Shown here piece by piece: positions 47,341 through 56,709 of a stretch of DNA of 64,000 nt (the first letter of the stretch is position 1; each line of letters opens with the position of its first letter). The notes under the pieces are model-generated. The model searched no databases. It was not told the origin of the DNA and saw only the letters and a list, made by a program, of their open reading frames with translations. The position numbers and the translations under genes were made by a program. Origin of the DNA: Zeugodacus cucurbitae (taxonomy: Eukaryota; Arthropoda; Insecta; Diptera; Tephritidae); assembly GCF_028554725.1 (NCBI RefSeq), contig NC_071669.1, positions 9,572,501-9,636,500 on the forward strand. The letters are read 5' to 3'.

Positions 47341-47955
47341 TCACTCTGGTGGATTTTGCGGTTGTTGCATTTGCACAGCGTTGCCTTTTACCACATTTGC
47401 ATAGCTTCCCTGGACAAGGATATCCTTAGAATTACCAGGTTTCGAACTCTGGTCTGTAATTACTACATTTTCGTTACGAGGGATATTCAACATTTGGTTA
47501 CGACGAGCTTGAATTCCCAGTGACAATTTTGATTTCAAGTCTTTATATACAGGGCAGCCCCTGTAGTTAGCAGTATGATTTCCTCCACAGTTACTGCATT
47601 TTTTATTTGTATCCTCTTTTTTAAGAGTGCATTTTGATGTTGGGTGCAAATCACCACATACCACACAAACACTGCGTAGAGTGCAATATGATTTGGTATG
47701 CCCATACTCTTGGCAGTTAGTGCATTGTACCGGACCATTTCTTTTATGAGGTTCTTCAACGGTAATTCTACGATGGAGTAAATATTTTAAATTGTATATT
47801 GGGTGTGTTTCATTCTTTTTTATTGGATTAGAGTTTGGCAACAATTCAATTTTAAACATTGGTTGTGGTACTTTATTTCTATTGAAGATATTTACCACAT
47901 TTTTCATTCCAAAGCCGCATTCTTCAAGGGCTGAATGTATGTATATAAATTTCAT
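47341..47955 (-). pseudogene. Jockey-like ORF1 (Gag), N-terminally truncated
   Basis: ORF1 proteins bind the element RNA and chaperone reverse transcription. The visible 204 codons begin inside the pre-knuckle domain (ALEECGFGMKNVVNIFNRNK, YNLKYLLHRRITVEEPHKR). Three Cys/His knuckles follow: CTNCQEYGHTKSYC, CVVCGDLHPTSKC and CSNCGGNHTANYRGC. The last two have the spacing usual for Jockey Gag. The Met at 47955 is probably a chance start, because the domain is cut at that point. The stop at 47341 is followed by about 125 bases before the ORF2 start. Confidence 0.9.
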
Positions 47956-48044
47956 ATGCTATGAATATATGAACATATGAAAATGAATAAAAGTGCATTA
48001 AACATCAGAAACACTAAATTTTACAGAAGAAATGTCGGAAGGAA

Positions 48045-48800
48045 GCTGTACTCAGAATTAAAAAAAGGGGAGTGGACGTGGCGACGCCCACTTATGGGTC
48101 AAAAATCATATCTCAGAAATTACTCGACCTATTTCAATGAAATACGGTATATATAGGGTGTCACTGTTAACACGAGTGGAATATGGGCGGAATCGGTTCA
48201 CAACCACGACTGCTTCCCGTATAATTCAATTTTGAATTCCATCTGATTTCTTCACTTTATAATATATATATTAGGAACCTATGAAGATAGCGAAATAAAA
48301 CATTATACAAATACTGTATAATTTACAAAATCTGTGGCATCACTTGTGAAAAAATTGTCGTAATCGGACTGTAATTTTTCCAGGCCGCTGATATTGAACA
48401 TGTTGAACTCAGTGCCTAAGAATACATTTTAACCGAAAATATGAGTAAATCTCTCAGATATTTTAATTAAATTCATTTCTAAATTTTCTTCTAATAGTGT
48501 GTCTCTGGGTCGGGTCATAAGTTTCCGTTGCTTCTATTTACCTAATTATAGGTTTTTCAAAAATACGGCGGGCTATATTCCGCATATATCGGTTAATATG
48601 TGAGACATCTTAGCAAAATTAAGTAAGCTTATAGTCTTGGATATAGTGTATCTTGGTGGTAAAAATATGTGAAATCGGTTAAGGAATTACCTCAGCCTTA
48701 ATATACTACACAAGATGATTTTCGTTATGCTATTGGACTTTATGCCGAATATATGTGTCAAATTGTGTGTTATCTTAATAAGAATATACCATACTTGTAT
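48045..48800 (-). repeat. Interspersed repeat family A, partial inverted copy
   Basis: Read on the - strand this matches bases ~9065-9790 of the copy at 9.0-10.4 kb: TAAGATAACACACAATTTGA, the GGGTCATAA / TTATGACCC segment, the AGTCGTGGTTGTGAACCGAT block and TGGGCGTCGCCACGTCC. Both the hairpin end and the opposite end are absent. It starts about 90 bases beyond the 5' side of the Jockey-like element. Confidence 0.82.
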
Positions 48801-51157
48801 TTCGATAAATTTTAAATTATTTTATCATCTTTAAAATAAAAAATTAAAATGAGTTTTAGGGGTTTACATGTATTCCAGCCTTAATTAAATCGAATAGAAA
48901 GATCCTCATTGCAACTAACATCGCTTTTATTACGTTCTACAAACAAAAATGTCTAAAGAATTTAAATAAATATTAAATAGAAGGGTTCAAGGCGTTCAAG
49001 GGTTGCCACATTTTATGCGTTTCTATAAAACAGCTATTATATACTTAAAAAGTATGGATTCTAAGTAATTAAAAATGGCGATGTTTCAAAAAATTTTGTA
49101 ATTGAGGTATTAAATATACATACAAACGTTGCCACTTGATGAAAAAATATGCTTAAAATATTGCCTCGTTTTTTTAACTTCAATATAACAACTTCACTAT
49201 AATGTAAGTGAAAAAACGTCTTCCCCTTCATTGGCGTAGTCACCGCTTATACGAATATAGCCGAGTTTACAACAGCGCTCTCCTCTTCCTCCTGCCTCTT
49301 CCTCCTTCCTGGATGTTTATCTCCAATTGGTACTCAGGTTCTTCTCCAGATGAAAAATGTTATTACTATGGTATATGGCATTGCCACTCTTTTAAAATAT
49401 TGCCACCTATTTTTATTTTCTATACATAGCTTCACTATAAAATAACTCAAATTTGTTGATTTTTAAGAATTACTATGCAGTAATATATGGCGTTGCCACT
49501 TAGAGAAATAACAATTTAAAATTTTACCATTTTTTCCACTACAATAGTAGAATGGCTAGATAACTGATCATAATTTTAAACGGTAAATTTTATGCTGAAA
49601 AAATATTGCTAGGCTTTTTTTAATTTCAGCTTTTATATACGGTAATTTAAAAATGTTGATGTTTTAGAAAACATTTTTACCAAAAGATTAATGAATGGCA
49701 TTGCCACTTGTTTAAAAAAAAAATAAACAAATTAAAAAAAAATTAATTTATATTGATTGGTCTTAAAATTTTACGTTTAAATCTATATCAAAAAATATTT
49801 TTAAAATTCTATTTACTTTTTTTAATAAATTCAAACACATGGCCACCTTATCCAACTTAAGCCAAGTTGTTGCTGCTACGTTTATAACATAAATAATTAT
49901 TATTTATGCGCAGGCAACTGTAAAATGGAAAGTCATACATTTATTAAATGAAATTGACCGATTCAATTATGAATGTATACAGTTATAATAATAACAATAA
50001 CAACAACAACAACAAAATAAAGCACAATTACAACTAAACAAATATCAATGCACTGCATGTATTGAAATATTAAACTGTATTTATTTAATTAAAAGTAAAG
50101 TGATTTCGTAAAGCAAACAAATGAAAACACACACACACACATACAAACAAACATAAATACAGAGTGTTGCATGCAACAAACACATAACACATGCCAACAC
50201 AAAAAATGCTTGAGTGCAAAAGTATTTATAAATATTTGTATGGCTTTAATGCAAATAAATAGCAGACTTTATAATGCCAGGCAGGTGAACAAAAGGCAGG
50301 CTTTTTTGCAAAATGCATTTGTGCGCTGTTCTTTAGTTAGCATATTAGTTATACATATGTTTATATAATATATATGTGTATTTTTATAATATATGTATGA
50401 AGTATATGTTGTTGTTGTTGTTGCTTGTTGTCATGCCAAAAATGTATTAGCATAAAAGCTTATTTATGTAAATAAGAATTAGTTGCAAAACAAATTGTTT
50501 TAGAAAGCTTTTGCAATTAAATTTAAATAATTACCTGCGAATTTGTAATATCATTAAATTAATTAAGCCGACACTCAATTTGTGCGTAGCTCACTCTCTC
50601 TCTCTCTCCTTGTGAGTATATGGTTTGTTATTCAACAAACATTTCTAATTGAATAACAACAACAACAACACACACAACCAATTTAATTCGCTTAGGCAAT
50701 TTACGGTTAATTTAACTTATCACCTTTAAGGCTGCATTTGACCTGTTGCTTATATAAACATGCATACATACAAACACATACACACCAATAAAAGTTGCAT
50801 AGTGGCGCACCCTTAGGACAGGTTAGGTTAAGTTGAGACCGCATGTACTAATTTACAAATAATTAGAACTGCCCAGGCGCGCTCAACTGGGCGCACACAG
50901 ATGAAACACACAAACACATATATGCAACATTTCCCTGTACTTTTTTGTTGCGAGGCCCATTTGAACTGCAAATCTTGCCCAGGAGCTGCTCAATTCGCTC
51001 CACTTTGGCAGCAACAGCAGCCACTATAGCTACACCGTTGTTATTGTTATTGCATTTATCTTGTTGTTAGCACCGCTGCCACTATCGCTGTCGCTGCAAC
51101 CAAGTTGATCAAACTTAAAAATAGCCGCAAGTCTGTGCAAATTTTCACATTAATTAA
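48801..51157. other. Non-coding; contains one RTE remnant and CAA/CA repeats
   Basis: Apart from the RTE remnant at 49215-49350 it holds AT-rich DNA, several GTTGCCACTT-like strings (48.99-49.9 kb), (CAA)n runs at about 50000 and 50650, (CA)n near 50131, a (CT)n run near 50595 and an AGGTTAGGTTAAG string near 50820. No gene is recognised before 51158. Confidence 0.5.
49215..49350 (-). mobile_element. RTE-type 3' end fragment, strongly diverged
   Basis: GGCGTAGTCACCGCTTATAC, ATATAGCCGAGTTTACAACA and GCGCTCTCC match the element's 3' end as seen at 32865-32920 (GGCGTAGACACCGCTTACGC, TATAGCCGAGTCCACAACAG). The rest is a CTTCCTCC-rich decay product. It is too short and diverged to code. Confidence 0.6.
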
Positions 51158-51328
51158 ATACATTGCCCTGCCAGTGCCTCGCACATCATCAACTTGCCCC
51201 GCTCACCGCACGCCCTGCCCATACCCGTTGTGCCACAATTGTGTTGCGACAAAGTGCTTGAAGACGTCACATTGCAATTCTATTTTAATGACATATTGAA
51301 GGAAGGCGACAGATTTGGTAGTGCTACA
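51158..51328 (+). CDS. Candidate internal coding exon, unknown protein
   Basis: The frame is open from 51158 and reads through NLPRSPHALPIPVVPQLCCD and KVLEDVTLQFYFNDI to GDRFGSAT, ending at 51328 directly before GTGAGTAT, a near-perfect splice donor. A possible acceptor is CTGCCAG at 51168-51174, which would make a 154-base exon. Codons are mostly C- or G-ending and the residue mix is balanced, unlike the AT-rich shadows around it. I recognise no family. No start codon or partner exon was found, so the gene would extend far on both sides. It could also be chance or a remnant of an element. Confidence 0.35.
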
Positions 51329-51755
51329 GTGAGTATAGCAACAACAACAATAACAACAGTAGAAAAATATTTAGGAATAGAAAATGTTACCCTGAAGGAA
51401 TAATTTACGTTCTATTTTTAACAGCTCTTTCCATGTGTCAAACGTGGATTTCAATTAGTTGGCAAGGCTGGGGAAATAAATGTGGCAATTTTGGGTTAAT
51501 TATTTATATATAAGAATTCATGAAGGAGCTTTCTAAATTTTAATTTTCGATTTTTTAAGAGGTCTTCCAATTAGAAAGTTTTGTTTTAGAAGATGAATAA
51601 GCATATCAGCATAACCACAGCTGAAATCATCTATATTGTCAGGAGTATATATATATATATATCAGGAGTACTCACTGGGAAAAGTCGAGTCCAAAAATAA
51701 TATAGGTGATAGTTCCTATCTTGTGATTTTTGCATTGCTACTAGTACACTTCCAG

Positions 51756-52380
51756 AGGGGGAGTTCTCTGCAGAAAGCTCTCTATCAACACCAGCTTTAG
51801 GCTACCTGACCACTGTAGTGTCTTCCAAGCAGAGGTCGCTACGATCAAAGTAGCAGTGGACGCACTGCTCCGTATGGTGACCTCTTTTAAAGAGGTATGT
51901 ATTCACTCCGACAGCAGAGCGGCAATACTGGCATCGAATCGAGACAGTACCCTCTGGGCTAGTTAAGCAGTGTCTTAGATCCTATCTACGCATGGGCTCG
52001 TCAAACGCTGGTCAACTACCAGTACATGTGCAGTGGCGAGGTCCTTTTGACCCTCTGTGAAGCATAAGCGGGCCTTTCAACTGCTTTCTCTGGACAAGGT
52101 CCATCTCAGCGCGATCATTGGTGTACTTACTGGACATTGTCCAATGGGTACACATGCGTTGAGACTTGGAATCGTGGCAGTTCCAAGTTGCCAAAGCTGT
52201 ATGGAGGAAGGCGAGGTGGAATCATCTAAGCATTTCCTTCTTCATTGTCCGGCTTTTGCCAGACTGAGGTTGAAACACCTCGGAAGGCACTTTTTCGGCG
52301 ATCCTAGCGAATTAGCTAGAATCGACATTAGCCGTCTTAAGAAATTTGTAACGGATTCTAAGCTTTTTGTTGAATGTTAA
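51756..52380 (+). mobile_element. RNase H and C-terminal region of an R1/LOA/I-type retrotransposon
   Basis: The + strand pieces are GGVLCRKLSINTSFRLPDHC, SVFQAEVATIKVAVDALLRM (Glu of RNase H) and FKEVCIHSDSRAAILAS (second acidic residue). A broken stretch with stops follows at about 51960-52050. Then AFQLLSLDKVHLSAIIGVLT, GHCPMGTHALRLGI and the Cys/His tail CQSCMEEGEVESSKHFLLHC follow, ending VTDSKLFVEC and TAA at 52380. The last 107 codons (52057-52380) are open. The 3' UTR runs on to a CAAACCTAACCTAG string near 52468. Reverse transcriptase and endonuclease are missing. Inactive. Confidence 0.88.
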
Positions 52381-52599
52381 AGGTCTTTGATCCACAGGGA
52401 GTTTTATTGGTATCACAATGAAAAGTGAAAAGTGAGATTTTCTGTTTTTGCAGGTAACTGCCTACAAACCTAACCTAGTACACTTCCGGAAGGGTCTTGA
52501 AATTATTAATATGAAGCTCAAGCCATTCTTGGACACATTGAAGTACCCAAAGCAATGATGTTCTGAGCCTATAAATCATTTGTTCTCAAAAGGGTTAAA

Positions 52600-53110
52600 C
52601 TTGGAGACGTTAAAATAAAATATCTTCCCCCAAAAATGTTTATCAACATCCACATTGTGAATTGTAAGGTTAAATATATGGTATGTCATTATAGCAAATA
52701 TAAATACTTTGTCAGGTGCTTTTTACCGAATGCCGATATCTATCTCTTACAACATCTATCTCTCAGAACAGACGTCCTCAGGTTCCCTTATCTGGAATGT
52801 TCTAAGCCTATAAATAACTTCTTCTGAATAACTTTTGAGTTATAGAGAGAACCTCTAAATAATATCTCTTCCACCTGAAATGTTTGTCAACATTCACATT
52901 GTGGATCGTAAGTTTAATTATTTGGTATATAATCATAGAAAATAGAAATGTTCGCTGTATTGAATGGCGGGTAGGTTCTAATAGTTTTCAATATATAATT
53001 TCTAGGACAGTGGGATCTAAGACAGCATAAATTTGGAGTTTCAAAGATCACGTTGATATGATGAATATCCCTTCTACCAAAAAATGATGTTAACATACAC
53101 ATTGTGGATC
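52600..53110 (+). repeat. Degenerate ~205-245-bp tandem repeat, three units
   Basis: (C/T)AACAT(C/T/A)CACATTGTG(A/G)AT(T/C) occurs at about 52644, 52888 and 53091, each preceded by an AAATGNTNNT string. Following sequence (AAGGTTAAATAT, AAGTTTAATTAT) is also alike. The units are old and eroded. It is non-coding. Confidence 0.65.
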
Positions 53111-54033
53111 TTAATTTTGGGTTTAAGGTTTGAAATCATTTATAGATTACTTTAAAGACTTAAGTCCATATTTCAAAAATAAGTCAGTAACAATGTTAAG
53201 GTAATTCAAGTCTACGAAAACAGTTCTAGATCTCCATAGAGAGTGGAATATTTTTGTTTGGATTGAAGAGAGTGTGTCAGCAAAGGAAACATGTGTAAAG
53301 CTTAAAGCAAATTTGACAGATAACTTATGATTACAATATTTTATATGTGAAATTAATTTCATTAGGCTTTTAGATTATGTTCTGATGCGATCTATACCAA
53401 AAATATTAAATGTTTCAAATTTATTATCACAAGTTAAAGCTATAACCTCACTTTTGATGTTTTTTGAAAGCGTTAAGTATTTCAGTGGGTACAAAGCTAC
53501 ATCAAGGTAACCTAATATGTGTTATATGGCATACTAAAAACCTCAATTTCAACAGCATTTGTTTTACTTTTGGACCTTTGGAAGGGGTTAGCTCTGAACA
53601 AAATAATATTTCCTAAGAATATTATAAGAATCATAATTGTCTCTACGTTTGCAACCTCTTACTCCGATGATAGCTCTGGAGCTGCTCTCTCCTCTACTAT
53701 ATCCAACATAACCTAACCTAACCTATATACTGTCCCACTGGGCTTTCATATATAATATCAGCACAATAGGCAGTCTAATTACAGCTATATGCGTGTATGT
53801 ATGTATGTGTATGTGTGTGTGAAAAGAAAATTTCTTTAGCTATATTTTGACTGTGAAAAGAAATCAAGAAAATCAAATAGAAATTAAAACAGAAATTTGC
53901 AAAGCGTGCAATTAGCAAACCAAGCAGCTAAGATTTACAGTTACACGCCTATACATACATACAAACATACATATTTATATCTCTGTAGCATACAGATGTT
54001 TGTGTGTCTGCTTGAGCAAATTTACTTTACACA
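53111..54033. other. Non-coding, no gene recognised
   Basis: It holds a CATAACCTAACCTAACCTAT string near 53707 and TGTATG/TGTGTG repeats near 53790-53820. The small frame at 53519-53716 is hydrophobic, without motif support. Confidence 0.4.
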
Positions 54034-54039
54034 TTTATT
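54034..54039 (-). terminator. Possible polyadenylation signal for the 54102-54355 exon
   Basis: TTTATT on the + strand reads AATAAA on the - strand, 63 bases past the stop of the candidate terminal exon. It is weak evidence in AT-rich DNA. Confidence 0.25.
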
Positions 54040-54101
54040 TTTGCTTTTAAGTGAAAATGGCATAAAAATCAGATTTACGATGTAGACGCCAATACAAAAT
54101 C

Positions 54102-54355
54102 TTACAAATGGCTTACACGCTCAGACACACATACACAGACATATATAAGAGGATGAACATAAATTTGAAACTTATTTATTCTTTTCTTACTAAACTTCTT
54201 ACAAAATTTTTGATGCAATTTATTTTTTTTGTTTTTAATGATTTTTTTTTTTGCTTTTTTTGATTTTTTTTTTTTGTTTTTTTTTTCTAATTTTTTGTTG
54301 GTACTTGTTTTGCCGCTGGGCGCTTTTCTACATTTATTTTTGACATTTGCTACAT
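54102..54355 (-). CDS. Candidate terminal coding exon with Lys-rich tail
   Basis: On the - strand the sequence CCCGATTTTGGCTTTCAG (54373-54356) is a strong splice acceptor with a pyrimidine-rich lead. After it the frame is open for 83 codons to TAA at 54102. The product reads VANVKNKCRKAPSGKTSTNK, then a long Lys/Asn run, then KLHQKFCKKFSKKRINKFQI and a short hydrophobic end. A basic C-terminal tail like this occurs in secreted heparin-binding and in nuclear proteins, so it says little about function. The alternative is that the Lys run is only a poly-A/poly-T tract read by chance, with a fortuitous acceptor. No upstream exon could be identified. Confidence 0.3.
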
Positions 54356-54439
54356 CTGAAAGCCAAAATCGGGTGAAAGGAAATTGCGATCTGCCCACAT
54401 TTTATACGCCTTTAATAAAAATTCTGAAATTCACCTAAA

Positions 54440-55439
54440 ATTCGCCTCATTACCTGCGAGATAAATATTGATAGTTATTTAAATGAAAATTGTGTTATTT
54501 GCGTGGAAAGTTGTGTGGACCCAGCGATAAAGTGAGATGGTGCAGAAACTAGTGTAAAATTATATCATTAGGAGGTGGTACTGGTCCTTGGTTTATTTCA
54601 AAGCAATATCTACTTTAACATTGAAGTGCCCTACGAAGCGTCAAATGCACAATTATCCTCTTCTGCAGTACCTTAGAACGGACGCTTAACTAATTCCAGG
54701 AGACCAAATACATTTTTTCGTTATTTTTTATAAGACGAATAGGGTACAAATATCAACTGACCCATTATGTAACTATTTTTAAACTAGTCTGTGATAGTCA
54801 CAAAATATCTAGTACCAAATCAGCGCTTTACCTACTTGTACCTCTCTCTTTCACTACTGGGCAGAGTTAAGCTTTGTCTACGTTAGCTACTTTTCACCTG
54901 TCGCATTATCGTAAAAGGCGGAAAGAATTTGTAATATATGTTTATAATATGTAAAGTCAGCCGACGGCTAAATAAATTAAACGTATTTCTAAATTTAGTT
55001 GAAAAATTGTAATTCGGTAATTAAAAAAAAAAATATTTTCAGAATTATATTTTGACAATCTTCACAAAAAAAATTCATATTTATGCAGTGTTGCTGACCT
55101 CATATGTTATTTTGGCGATTTAAATTTGAGTATATTTTATTTTTGGCCAGGAAAGTTGAAAGTAAATACGAACAAAAATAGTTGATTCTCAATATTATAA
55201 AGGTACATCTGATTGCATACGAACAATATCTATTTTTGTCCCTTTTTTTTCAAAAATATACCCACTTTTATGGTACTTAATGAGGTGAAGCGATAATTTT
55301 TGGACCCCCATCTCTTAATCGATACGATATCTCATTAAAAATACGAGAACCAGATGTACTTCTAAGACTAATAGGTACTCGAAAAAGAACACGCCAGAAA
55401 ATCTACCTTCTCTATATTCATCTCTCTATTAAAAACCCA
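54440..55439. other. Intergenic, AT-rich, nothing recognised
   Basis: No open frame of note and no repeat that I can place. Confidence 0.45.
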
Positions 55440-55985
55440 TTTGTCGGAAGTTGAAATCTGAGCATAATTAACACCAATGTTGCAGAATATAGTTCATAAT
55501 CGCCATTGGTCAATACAGCCGAAACTAATCGACCAATTTCAATGAAATTCGGTTCGGTTCATGACATTTTCCTGCCATCCCAGTGATATGTTTTGAAAAT
55601 GAGCAATATTAATTCATAACTACGCCAACTTTCCATATACCAGAACTTTGAAGTCGATCTGAGTCGTTTACTTTACAATATACAAAGTAAGCACTAGTGA
55701 AGATATTGGAACGGAACACAAATACTGCAATAATAGTATGACATTGATCTTCTAAAAATCATCGAAATCCGATTATATGTTTCCAAGGCCCCATATGTCG
55801 AACATAGGATCTCAGTTTTTCTAATAAATTTTTTACCGAAAATCATAAATTCACCCAGCTCCCATATACCTAATATTAGGGTTTCCAAATTTCATTTGAC
55901 TTTATATCATATATATTACGAATTGAATAAATAAATTGCGAGAGTGTAAAATGTTCGATTACACACGAACTTAGCCCTTCCTTAT
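55440..55985 (-). repeat. Interspersed repeat family A, partial copy with the hairpin end
   Basis: The hairpin end lies at the right: on the - strand AAGGAAGGGCTAAGTTCG, GTGTGTAATCGAAC and TTTTACACTCTCGCAATT. The body then matches the copy at 5.33-5.79 kb (CCATATACCTAATATTAGGG, AGGCCCCATATGTCGA, AAGTAAGCACTAGTGAAGATAT). The far end is missing. Together with the 5.3-kb fragment it appears to be a subfamily distinct from the 9.0-kb copy. Confidence 0.82.
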
Positions 55986-56494
55986 AACTTATTTCTTATT
56001 TCTTAACTGTGTTTGGTTTGACTGTAGATGGTAAGGATGGGTGGATTGAAGGATATGATAGCAAAGGCTCAAAGCTTTATTGAGTTCTTATGACATTTTT
56101 ACTAAGTAGCTGAACGTCGACCCAACAAAATCACAATTCTGGTCACATGACGTCTAAGATAGGGGTCTAGAAGACTTCAGAATAAATTCAAAAACTCTGA
56201 TTTTTTCTATTTAACAAATGAGCCAGTCATCAGAGTCATTGAATTGTTCGTCCACCAAGTTTAAAGCTCAATAAATTTGAACTCTGGTGTGTGTCGCTGA
56301 CCATATTAACGCCAGAATTGCTGGAATAGTTTAATAAAAAAAAATGTCGATATTGTGGTTAAAGTTTATTAGAAAAATTTAAGAAAATTATTTAGCTTTC
56401 TATTTACATGTCTTCCTTGCCAATGAGACCTTTCGTTCAGTCCTTTTTGAAAAGAAACTGACCATATATAATAGGGTTTTTAGATTTCCACAAA
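55986..56494. other. Intergenic, no feature identified
   Basis: Only short frames are present. The sequence just left of the mariner-like fragment may include more of that element, but I see no motif. Confidence 0.4.
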
Positions 56495-56709
56495 TAAAGA
56501 GAGGGCCATCGTTTTGCAAGCATGCGAGAAATCGCTGAAAGAGCCAAAGGTTATACCAAAAATTGAGTTTGAGAAGGGTTTCGACGTTTGGAAGAAGTGC
56601 TGGCATAAGTGCAAAATATTTGCAATATATGGGAAGGCGGTAAAATTAATGGCGACAAATTATTCAATAAATAAAGTCCCGTTACTTTTTGAACACACCA
56701 TCTTCGTGG
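56495..56709 (+). mobile_element. Mariner-like transposon 3' end, copy 2
   Basis: The + strand frame reads ACEKSLKEPKVIPKIEFEKG, then FDVWKKCWHKCKIF, the C-terminus of a mariner-type transposase (family consensus has Trp-Lys-Lys-x-Trp-His-Lys-Cys at this place). The element ends CCCGTTACTTTTTGAACACA (from 56688), the typical terminal inverted repeat seen from the inside. The catalytic domain and the left end are missing. It is less decayed than copy 1 at 33.4 kb. Confidence 0.75.

Larger units (their letters stand above)
44367..47955 (-). mobile_element. Jockey-like non-LTR retrotransposon, 5'-truncated, ~3.6 kb
   Basis: The element is on the - strand. Its 3' end is marked by a run of 18 T at 44367-44384 (a poly-A tail on the element strand). 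A short 3' UTR comes next, then ORF2 (reverse transcriptase and endonuclease, 44510-47215) and ORF1 (Gag with zinc knuckles, 47341-47955). ORF1 lacks its N-terminal part, so the insertion is 5'-truncated, as is common in target-primed insertion. A second element is lodged in ORF2 at 46533-46797. I could not find a convincing target-site duplication. The long open reverse transcriptase frame suggests a fairly recent insertion. Confidence 0.93.

Noticed and set aside
44367..47955. Target-site duplication for the Jockey-like element (TTATGA left, CTATGA right)
   Set aside because: The match is only five bases, and the 5' end of the element is not sharply defined.
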